From the NCBI RefSeq assembly GCF_000708205.1, contig NW_014575557.1, forward strand, positions 372,143-436,142: DNA of 64,000 bases, written 5' to 3'. Of the stretch, positions 54,652-64,000 are shown in pieces; the stretch's first letter is position 1; each line of letters begins with the position of its first letter. The position numbers were made by a program, and so were the translations under genes. The notes beneath the pieces are model-generated. The model did not search any database. It was not told the DNA's origin and saw only the letters and a list, made by a program, of their open reading frames with translations. The stretch is from Mixia osmundae IAM 14324 (Eukaryota > Basidiomycota > Mixiomycetes > Mixiales > Mixiaceae).

Positions 54652-56778
54652 ATGTCGTGGCCAAAGGTGTACGCAGGCGCATCTGTCCTGCTCGCGTGCT
54701 CGGCAGGATCCAGCGAGACGAGCGAGCCAAGGAACAAGCGCAGGCGGACGGTGCTCGTCATCGGCTCTGGACGATTGGCGGCAATTCGATCTTTCGCCTT
54801 TCTCGAAGCAGGCTACTCCGTCCTGCTTGCTTGTGATGCTGCCCAGAGCCTCGATGCAGAGCTGTCACACCGTATAGCCTGCAACGAAGTGGCGGCGCTG
54901 TCACTGAACGCGCACGATGACTTTGACGGCTGGCTAGACGGCAATCTGTCTCAATCGCAGTACCAAGATCTGGCAATGGTCATCGTCACGGACACGCTCT
55001 ACGCTCGAGCATCATCCATGAGGTCACTTGATTCTGCTCGGTCGATGAGAGAGGCCTGCTACGAGAGACGGATCCCCGTCAATATTGCAGATCAACCGAG
55101 CTTATCAGACTTTGCTTTCCCTGCCAGCCATCGATGGGGAGACGACTCCCCCCTCCAGATGGCACTCACCACAAACCAACATGCTTGCAAGCTCGCATCC
55201 CGGCTCAAGAGGATGCTCGTCACTGCCTTGCCTCGCGATGCAGGCCAGGCTGTTGTCAGAATTGGCAAGCTGAGGCAACAGGTCAGATCTTGCGAGGTCA
55301 AGCATGCTGTGCTCGACCAGTATGAAGAAGTGGAGGAAGGCTTCTCCAGTCAACCGCTCAATATGCCGGTGCGACAGATGGCCGTCAGTTCACCTCGACC
55401 CAGTCGATGCACTTCCCCCAATCGGACAGGCAAAGCTTGCGTCTTGACGCCACAGCTAGACACTCAGTTCATCGGTCTCAACACAGAAACGCGAATGAGA
55501 TTCATCTCTCAGATATGTACGTTCCCTCGTCAGCTGACCCGCAGTGATCACTGATGCCAGATCGTTCTAGCCGAATATTGGCCAATCGAGCGACTGGCGC
55601 AACTCGACGCCGAAGAGACAACGCGTCTGCTGGGCCTGCATTCCGGAAACCATCCAGAAAGCAGCTCGGCGATCTCTACCAGCTCAGCAAGAGATCACTC
55701 TCATGTCGACACTCCGTCGAGCACACTTAGACACCACGATTCGGCCGTTGCCTCCCTCGTCGCATCGCCGTTGCGGTCCAAAGGTCTCATTCTCCTCGTC
55801 GGATCGGGCACAGGCTCGCCTTCCCTTCTGACAGTCGCAGCTCACCGTGCGCTCACGCAAATGGCTACCGTCGTCCTCAGCGACAAGATCGTGCCTGAGG
55901 CCGTTCTCGCGCTCGTGCCGAAATCGACCAAGCTCATCATCGCTCGCAAATTCCCTGGCAATGCCGAGTCTGCGCAAGAAGAGCTCATGCGACTCGCGCT
56001 CGAATACGCAGGCCAGGGCCATACTGTCGTCAGACTAAAACAAGGCTCCCCTTACCTCTACGGACGAGGAGGTGAGGAAGTCTTGCATTTCCGCAAGCAC
56101 GGTTACGAGTGTCTCGTCGTGCCGGGTGTCAGCTCATCCCTTGACGGTCCTACAATGGCAGGCATACCGGTCACTCAGCGAGGAGTGGCAGATACGCTCA
56201 CGATCTGCACTGGTGTCGGACGAAGAGGCAAAGGTGTCGTTCTGCCCGGCTACGAACGTACAAGGACGCTGTCGATCCTTATGGGTGTCGCTCGTCTCGT
56301 CTCTGTCGTCGAAACACTCACACAGTTGGCGAGCGATCCTGCCGCCCCGCCTGCAGCACTAGAGCCAACGGGCGAGTCACTCCTGTACGAAGGCAAACGT
56401 ACTCGGTCCGGCACACCTTATCCGCCGTACCTGCCCATTGCCATCATAGAGCGAGCTTCGAGCTCGGACCAGCGCGTCATCGCCTCGACGCTCGATCGTA
56501 TCGTAGCAGCTCTACAACGGCATGGTGAACCACAGCGACCGCCCGGTATGATGGTCATTGGGTGGGCGGTCCTCTCACTGGACGGCGAGGGCGATATAAG
56601 CATGCTGGATGATATGGAAGCCTTGCAAGAGGACGAATCGCTCGACCGATTGCAACGTGATGCAGCTATTGAAGCTGCTGATCGGGCGCGCATCGACCGT
56701 TGGCTTGCCGGCGAAACGGCTATTGTTCGCGAGGGCCTACCAGCTCGATGGTCGGACGTCTTCGAAGCCTCACTCTAG
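54652..56778 (+). CDS. MET1: Siroheme synthase (precorrin-2 dehydrogenase fused to uroporphyrinogen-III methyltransferase)
   Basis: Makes siroheme, the cofactor of nitrite and sulfite reductases. Two exons (54652-55516, 55571-56778) give 690 residues. Residues about 35-270 form the NAD-binding Met8/CysG-N type domain: TVLVIGSGRLAAIRSFAFLE, VNIADQPSLSDFAFP and KLASRLKRMLVTALP. After a Ser/His-rich linker, the methyltransferase domain spans about 370-640: GLILLVGSGTGSPSLLT, VVRLKQGSPYLYGRGGEEVL, VVPGVSSSLDGPTMAGIPVT and PYLPIAIIERASS. The intron acceptor (CTAG at 55567-55570) was chosen because it restores SQISEYWPIERLAQL, the expected wording. It converges on the nitrite reductase gene with 81 bases between stops. 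Confidence 0.92.
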
Positions 56779-56859
56779 ACGGTTCCAACTTGTTGTTGAC
56801 ATTGTGATGCATTACAAGACAAGGGATAGAATAGATTGCGTGAATCGTGCTGTGGATTT

Positions 56860-59800
56860 CTACCACTCTAGCTTGTTGCTGCCGCAACCACCACCACCTT
56901 CAGCCTTTTCAGGCTCATCTTCTCGTGCTCCTTCTGGGCCGACAATCTTGATCTGAGTCGCTGCATTGAGCCCAAGAGCTTCTGATTGAGCTTGTTTGAC
57001 AAGCCACTTGTCTGTACCCAGGACGGCGTCAAGCGCGTCCTTTGGTGGCAGCAATACTTCGATGTCGCCCGTGCCGTCTGCATCCTCGCGAGCTTCGAAG
57101 CTCATGATTGAAAATTGCTCATCATTGAGACACTCGCCCGTCTCCAGCTGGAAGCCACGCTTGTGTAGAGGACAAGCGACATAGAGGCCCTTTGGCCCAT
57201 CGCCGACGATGCCATGATCGAGGACGAAAGCACGTTTGTGGGGGCACATTTGCTGGGTCGCAAAATAGCCTTTGCGCGGGACGTGATAGAGCGCTAGCTG
57301 TGACTCGCCATATTTGAGGGCGGCGTGGCTCGTGTTCTCCTCGTTCGGCCTGAGATCATCAACGTGAGCTACTTTAATCCACTTCCATTGCTCCTTCGGC
57401 GTCGAGATCTGCGAAGTTGACATCTTGATGCCTTCATAGTTCTTCGGCCAATCTGCCGGTCGTTTTTGCCCACGCTCGGTGATGAGCTCAGCCTGGTCGA
57501 CCCGCTCGTCCGTGTTGATGAATTGTCTGAATTGCTTGCGGATTTCTGGCGTTTCGACTGCTTTCTTCCACTCGCATTCGTAAGTGCCGACGAGCTTCTC
57601 CATCTCGCGCTCCAGATCGCCGCAAATGCCCAGTTCATCTTGCAGAATGATCTTCTTCAGCTTCTCGATGCCGCCATCGAAGCTTTCGACCCATCTAGCT
57701 GTTCGCTGCAACCGATCGGCCGTGCGAATGTAGAACATCAGGAACCGATCGAGGATCTTGATGACCTTGCTGGGTGGCACATCTGTCGCAAAGAGCGTTG
57801 CATGTCGAGGCGTCGAGCCACCATTACCACCGACAAAGATATTCCATCCCTTGTCGGTCGCAATAAGACCAAAGTCCTTGCCTTGCGCCTCTGCGCACTC
57901 TCGAATGCATCCAGATACGCCGCCTTTGAACTTATGCGGAGATCGGACGCCTCGATAACGGTTTTCGAGCTGAATTGCGAGGCCGACTGAGTCTCCGATG
58001 CCATAACGGCACCATGTCGTTCCGACGCAAGACTTGACCGTTCGCAAGGACTTGCCGTAGGCGTGGCCGCTCTCGAAACCAGCCTTGATGAGTCGCTCCC
58101 ATATGTCAGGCAAGTCTGCACGCTTAGCGCCAAACATGTCTGTTGTGCTCATAAGCACAATCGTGAAATAAATTAAGACTGCGCACCTATACGGACACCG
58201 CCGGTAATCTTTGTATACAGTCCGTAATCTCTGGCGACCTCGCCGATGACAATAAGACCTTCTGGCTTGACCTCGCCGCCCGCCATGCGAGGGATGACTG
58301 AGAAGGTACCGTTGCGCTGGATGTTGGCAAGATACTTGTCATTCGAGTCTTGGTTGCCAATATGCGCGGGCTTCATGATATGCTCGTTATAGATACTTGA
58401 CAGGATGCTGCCAATGGCCGGCTTGCAGATCTCACAGCCAATCGATTCAGGTTCGTTGCCAAGTGTGGTCATTATTTCTTGGAGTGTCTTGAGCTCTTTC
58501 ACCTTGACAGTCATGAAGAGATCCTGGCGCGACATTGCAAAGTGAGGGCAAAGATCCGTGTTGGCTTCCACGCCTGCCTTCTTCATCTCGGCGTTGAAGA
58601 TGCCAGTGATGAGCGGCATGCAGCCTCCACAGCCCGTGCCCGCTTTGGTTGACGTTTTGAGATCGCCGAGAGAAGTACAGCCGTCTTTGACGCAAGATGC
58701 GATCTGCCCTTTGACGACATTGTGACACGAACAGACTTGCACGTCGTCGTCTAGGTCGCCACCATCATCTTCGCCGCCTGATTTGGCGCCGATGATGAAT
58801 TGAGAAGGCGGCATGTCGAGCGGCTTGCGTTTCTTGACGATCGAGACGAGCTTGACATAGTCGCTCACGTCGCCTATCATCATGCCACCCAGCAGATATT
58901 TGCCATCTGCAGAGAAGATATACTTCTTGTAGATACTCCCGAACGGATCCTTGTAGGTCAGACATTTGATGGGCTCATCTTTACGGGCAGATTTGCTGCT
59001 ATGTGACACTTTCGGTAAGCTGACGGTCTTTGAGTCGGGCTTCTCTGCAGTCTGGTTGTCGCCCTTGGAACCGTCTTCCGGAGGGTTGTCAAGTGACGTG
59101 CCAGAAGGCTTGTTCTGCTTGTCCATCGGCTGCTGAAGCGTACCATTCTGGGTCTTCTTGTCCTCATCGAGTTCGACGGTGACGGTCGCGTGAGATTCGC
59201 CATTCATGGCTTTCTTGCCGTCACCATTGGGCTTCGCAGCTTCTTGGGCCTCTTGGGATTGGTGGCGGGCTTGGTCTACCTTTTGTAATTGCTTCTCATA
59301 AGGCGACTGATCTGCGAAGAAGTCGCCAAAGGATGCCACGTCGACGCCCATGAGCTTGAGCTTGGTACTTAGATCAGGATCATTCATCTTTCGAGGCGCA
59401 TGCCCGCCTGTCTGTGTAAGATTGAATGAGAGGATATCGGCCATCTCTATGCCGGGTGAGATAAGTCCATAAGTGTTGCCTTTCCAATTGGCAACTTCTC
59501 CGAGAGCGTAGACGTCCTTGGCAGAAGTTTGAAGATCCTCATGGACAACGACACCGCCGCGCTTGTGGCATTCGATGCCAGACTGACGAGCGAGTTCATC
59601 TCGGGGTTTGATGCCGATCGAAAAGATGACGAGGTCCGCGTCGTGAACGGTGCCATCTGTCATCTTGAAGCCTTTGAAGACAGGCTTGCCGGTCTCTGGA
59701 TCTGACTCGGTGACCATCTCCGTCGGTGCGACATTGGTGAGCACACTGACACCCATAGCCTCGATCTTTCGCAGGACCATCTCGCCTGCGTCTGCATCGA

Positions 59801-60625
59801 GCTGACGTGACAGCGGAAATGCTTGTCGGTTGATGATGCTCACGTCAGGTACGGTCGGGAGATCGTAGACAGCTTTTGCCGCCTCGAGACCGAGCAGACC
59901 GCCGCCAACGACGACAGCTCGCGTGACGTCGTCCTTGTCGCCATAGTCGATGATCTTCTCTAGATCGGCGATGTTGCGATAGACGAAGACGCCTGCGGTC
60001 TCTCTGGCTTGCTCCTCGCTCACAAAGGGCGGCAAGCCTGCACCTGAGCCGGTGGCGAGGACACAGTAGTCGTATTTGAAGATGTGATTCTTGTCGGTGT
60101 GGACAGTATGAGCCTCTGGATCGATCTTGAGGACGGTCTCGCCGAGATGATAGGCAAAGCGGGAGGGCGAATGCTTGGCATACCACGAAGGCGGATTGAG
60201 CAAGAGATCGTCGACATTGCGATGCTCTGCGCGTGTCGATCAGCCAGTCGCATACCGGCACAAAGGCGAGCATGACTCACCAAAGTACTCTGTCAGGCCG
60301 ACTCGGTTGTAAGCGAGATGTTGCTCCTCTCCACAGGTGACGATGAAGTATTTGCCCTCGGTATCGAGGTTGAGCATCTTTTCGATGAAAGCTGCCGGCT
60401 AGACCGTCAGCTGTGGCTACCAGGCCGGCAAGAGAGGATCCTACCGATGCCAACCATGCCAAGGCCGACGACAAAGATGACCTTTCGCTCATCTTGTGGC
60501 ACGAGAGCTTCTTTCTCGGTGGCAGATAGGCCCTCTGTATCTAGAGCAGGCGGATCGGTCGGAATGACCTTTGGCTCGCCCTTTGGCTCGCCGTTCTGCT
60601 TAGCCTCGACAGCCACCGGTGCCAT
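56860..60625 (-). CDS. NII1: Nitrite reductase [NAD(P)H], siroheme and FAD dependent
   Basis: Reduces nitrite to ammonium in six electron steps. Four exons (60625-60445, 60391-60281, 60226-58187, 58139-56860) give 1203 residues. Domains in order: FAD site VIFVVGLGMVGI near residue 50; NAD site VVVGGGLLGLEAAKAV near 203; BFD-like [2Fe-2S] region VQVCSCHNVVKGQ to GTGCGGCMPL near 592-630; siroheme/4Fe-4S cysteines in SCVGTTWC (about 814) and GCIRECAEA (about 855); and a C-terminal Rieske domain with CPHKRAF (about 1075) and CPLHKRGF (about 1100). Residues about 410-515 are a Lys/Gln/Ser-rich insert that is longer than I expect for the family. It is divergent from nitrate reductase. Confidence 0.95.
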
Positions 60626-61009
60626 ACTGTCTGTTGGTCACTCCCTGGCCTCTGTCGGGCAAGCCTCGAGGAGCACTTGGCCTATCAGCTTCGACCGTTT
60701 GCGCTTATCGCCAATTGGCAAATGCCGCCGATCACTTTCAATCGAGCCGCTAATCTTTTTTTCACAATCTGCCGCTGCCACGCAGCTCATTCGCCCCTCT
60801 GGCCCAGCCCATCTAACCTGGAGAACACATCAGACCGGTAGGGATTCGTCCGCCGGCACATATAGCAGCTGGTCGTGAAGCCTGAGTGACGCTTTGGGCT
60901 CGTCCGGCCTCAACAGGCGCTTATCAGTCAAGCCTGTCACTGCTACACCACACAATCTCGGCTTCCCGCGTCCTGCGCTGCTTCGACTTTGAGATCGGCT
61001 TGAGTGAGT
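60626..61009. promoter_or_regulatory. Shared divergent promoter of nitrite and nitrate reductase
   Basis: These 384 bases separate the two start codons, so one region must drive both genes, as in the niiA-niaD promoter of Aspergillus. It holds two copies of GCGCTTATC (60701-60709 and 60917-60925), each containing the GATA-factor core on the minus strand. The first lies next to CCAATTGG, a palindromic CCAAT-like box. A CCGCCGG near 60863 is only a partial match to sites for NirA-type zinc cluster activators. Regulation by nitrogen source is inferred from gene content. Confidence 0.6.
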
Positions 61010-64000
61010 ATGACATCCATCGAGGCGGCAAACAAAGCTTCGAGCGGTCGACCGGACTACAAGACAAGCTCATCTACTGGCTCGCAAGCTTCCGCAGGCC
61101 GCGCGCCCACACCGCCGGAAGGCCAAGAAAGTACCGCGAGTGGCAGTGAGCCATCGGAGTCGACTGCTACCACATCGAGAACCGATTCGTCCGCAGAAGG
61201 CTCGGAACATTCGTCCACAGACGATACTTCACCGTCACTGTCGCGTCGATCCTCGCGCTCATCAAAAGAATCGCCGCCCAAAGTCATCCTTGGCGGTGCA
61301 GATGAGGGGGTCAAGCATATCGACAAGGCTCGCCTTGATGGGACTTCTGGTGCCATCGCAGGCTTGCCAGACGCATCCTATGACAGTGATGATGAGCCAG
61401 AGCCAATAGCGACAGACCTACCACAGCCATTCTATCCTGCTTCCTTGGACGCGCAAAGCAAGAGCGATGGCCTTCCACGAGCTATACCGGCCAAGTATAA
61501 TTTGCCAGCTTTGCCACGATTAGCCCAGACAAAGACAATAGACAGTCAGGACGCGGCCACGCCAGATAATTGGGTACCACGAGACGAACGCCTCGTCCGA
61601 CTGACTGGCAAGCATCCCTTCAACTGCGAAGCAAAGATCGGTACCTTGTTCGAGCAAGGTTTCCTCACCTCAAGTAATCTCTTCTACGTTCGCAACCATG
61701 GCGCGGTACCCAAAGTTGATCAGCAGATGGCCGATGACTGGACCATTCGCATTCATGGGTATGTCCGCGCTTTCCGTCTGTATGGTATTACTGACTGGCA
61801 TGGGTAGCTTGGTCAAACGTGAGCTGACGCTGACACTTAAAGAGCTCAAGGATAAGTTCCCGACCGTCACGCTCCCTGTCACGCTCGTCTGCGCAGGCAA
61901 TCGTCGCAAGGAGCAGAACGAAGTCCAGAAATCCCTCGGCTTCAATTGGGGCGCAGGAGGCGTGTCTACAGCTCTCTTCACGGGTGTCTATCTAGCGGAT
62001 ATCCTGGCATACGTCAAGCCGTGTACAAAGGGTAAAAGGGTTCAGAGACTTCCAACATTCGAAGGCGAAGAGGTGCCTGAGGGCGAGACCGAGATACTCA
62101 GAGCCCGTCATGTCATCTTTGAAGGCGGCGATAAGCTACCGAACGGTCCCTACGGCACTTCGCAGCTCCTCAACAGGGCAGCGGACAAGACCAAGGGCAT
62201 GCTCATCGCTTGGGCAATGAACGGTCTACCTCTCGAACCTGATCATGGCTACCCTTTGCGGCTTGTCGTACCAGGCCAGATCGGCGGCCGCTCTGTCAAA
62301 TGGCTCAAAGAAATCGAGATCTCACACGAAGAATCACAGCACTACCTACATTTCTTTGACAATCGATTGCTGCCCACAGAAGTATCGCCCGATCAAGCTA
62401 GAAACGAGAAGCACTGGTGGAAAGACCCTCGGTATCTCATCAACGATCTCAACATCAATTCTGCTATAGCTAAACCGGATCACGAAGAAATACTCAACAT
62501 CACACAATCTCCTGATGAAGAGGTATACACCGTGCGCGGCTATGCGTACGCCGGCGGCGGCCGACGAGTCACACGCGTCGAGCTATCACTTGACGATGGC
62601 GAGACGTGGGAACTCTCCCAGATCTCATATCCCGAGGATCTCTACCGTGCAGTTTGTTACTCGGATCCCGTCTACGGCTCGCTCGATCTCACAGAGCGAG
62701 ATACGTGCTTCTGTTGGTGCTTCTGGTCATACGACGTGCCGGTCGGCAAGCTTAAGCAGAGCGCTTCTATATCCGTACGAGGGATGGACGAGTCGCTCGC
62801 TCTTCAACAACGCGATATGTACGTCAATGCCACTGGCATGATGAACAAGTACGTGTCTCGTGAGTCTGCACATCGAACGAGCTGACAGTCTCCCAGTTGG
62901 TGGTTCCGGGTCGTGCTGCACAAGAGCGAAAGCAACATCCGCTTCGAACATCCGACACTCGCAGGCGTCGCGAAAGGCGGTTGGATGCAAAGGCTCAAAG
63001 AAGAGGGGTTGGATCCCAAGTATCCCGAGTTCAGGACAGATCAGTCGACGTCCAAGGTCAAGCAAGAAGTCAAAAAGGAGCCTAAGAAAGAGATCAAGAT
63101 GACCAAGGACGATGTGACGCGCAAGATGACTTTGGCAGAGGTAGCCGAGCTTAGCACAGAAGCTGACCCTCTGTTCGTTGTCAACGGGCATGTATACGCT
63201 GGCAAGGACTTCTTGCCAGAGCATCCCGGCGGACCAGAATCGATCACGCTCGTATCTGGCGAGGATGCATCAGAGGACTTTATGGCGATACACTCTGCAG
63301 ATGCGAAGCTCAGGCTTGCCGCTTTCCATATCGGCGTCATCGAGGATGATGGACAAAGCGCCGTAGCCAAGGCTGAAGACGATCAGGACGAACAAGCGCC
63401 GATATTCCTCCACAAGAGCAAGTGGAAGAGAGTCAAGCTGGAAGCCGTCACAGATGTCTCGTACGATTCAAAGCTGTATCGATTCCGCTTGCACCGCGAG
63501 GACCAAGATCTGGGTCTTCCATGCGGGCAACACGTCTATGTCCGTTTACGACGGAAAGTGAAGACAAATGCAGGGGAGAGCGACGCGATCGTCGAAGGGG
63601 AAGGGGAGCTAGTGCAGCGAGCCTATACACCCGTATCGACGCAAGACGCCAAAGGTTTTATCGATTTGCTCATCAAAATCTACTTCCCCAGCGAGTCTTA
63701 TCCGACTGGCGGAAAGGCGACGACTGCATTCCATGCGCTTTCGATAGGCGACGAGATCGAAATGAAGGGACCTCTGGGCTCTTTCGTCTGGGAAGGCAAA
63801 GGCATGGCCAGATGGAAAGGCAATCAGCGCAAAGTCAAGAATCTTGGCATGATATGCGGTGGAAGTGGCATCACACCCATTTTGGTAAGTCTGCGAACTC
63901 GATTATCGCACTTCTCGCTAATGCAGACGATTCTGCAGCAAGTGCTGCGGGGTGTGCTGCACGACAAGGAAGATAATGACACACATCTGTGGCTGCTCGA
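61010..64000 (+). CDS. NIA1: Nitrate reductase [NAD(P)H], partial at window end
   Basis: Reduces nitrate to nitrite. Exons 61010-61758, 61808-62848, 62897-63884 and 63927 to the window end keep phase; the last about 100 residues lie outside. The first 165 residues are Ser/Thr/Glu-rich. The molybdenum cofactor domain (about 180-580) has GKHPFNCEA, VTLVCAGNRRKEQ with the molybdenum-ligating Cys, WGAGGVSTALFTGVYLADIL and GGRSVKWL. The dimer part ends with WCFWSYDVP and NNWWFRV. A cytochrome b5 domain (about 669-745) has LPEHPGGPES and IHSADAK, giving the two haem histidines. The FAD part has QRAYTPVST and the NAD part CGGSGITPIL. The start is ATG at 61010; a GTG six bases earlier is not a eukaryotic start. 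Confidence 0.95.

Noticed and set aside
61004-61009. GTG start two codons before the nitrate reductase ATG
   Set aside because: Nuclear fungal genes use ATG, and the ATG at 61010 gives a normal N-terminus.

Overview
The window is nuclear DNA of a filamentous or dimorphic fungus, most likely a basidiomycete. It has 32 confident gene models packed closely on both strands, and almost all are split by introns of about 40-65 bases. I rebuilt the introns by hand and checked reading phase across most junctions. Gene content is fully eukaryotic and fungal: Chs7, Prm1, Wss1, retromer Vps35, a fungal nitrite reductase carrying a Rieske domain, and a siroheme synthase of the fungal type. Very short introns, short intergenic gaps and moderate GC suggest a small compact genome, for example one of the Pucciniomycotina. 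The species cannot be settled from the sequence alone. I saw no tRNA, rRNA, CRISPR array or recognisable retroelement.

Layout. 0.1-1.1 kb: a peroxisomal dienoyl-CoA isomerase. 1.5-6.3 kb: five tandem genes, all on the plus strand, for small secreted proteins that share an eight-cysteine pattern I do not recognise; this is the accessory part of the window. 6.8-26 kb: housekeeping and regulatory genes (CTD-type phosphatase, aconitase, an LRR protein, a GNAT acetyltransferase, a protein with the AreA-associated region and DUF3295, SDH3, a cation exchanger, NFU1, an HSF-type factor, CHS7). 27-47.6 kb: translation, membrane fusion, DNA repair and ribosome assembly, with three aminoacyl-tRNA synthetases (mitochondrial GluRS, cytosolic GluRS, cytosolic LeuRS) plus PRM1, WSS1, IMP1 and DHR1. 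An imperfect inverted repeat lies near 42 kb in the largest gene-free gap. 47.6-54.5 kb: VPS35, a secreted His/Pro/Lys-rich protein with a Cys-rich end, a membrane protein and a two-LIM protein. 54.6-64 kb: a nitrate assimilation cluster.

The nitrate cluster reads siroheme synthase (plus), nitrite reductase (minus), nitrate reductase (plus, cut by the window end). Nitrate reductase makes nitrite, nitrite reductase turns it into ammonium, and siroheme synthase makes the siroheme that nitrite reductase needs. The reductases are transcribed divergently from a 384-base region with two copies of GCGCTTATC, a GATA-factor type site. The siroheme synthase has a similar site just before its start. A protein with the AreA-associated domain sits 38 kb away and could be part of nitrogen control, but that link is inference.

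The most novel items are the five-gene secreted-protein array, the placing of siroheme synthase beside the two reductases, the 34-base inverted repeat near 42 kb, and a small His/Met-rich gene of unknown function next to the HSF gene.
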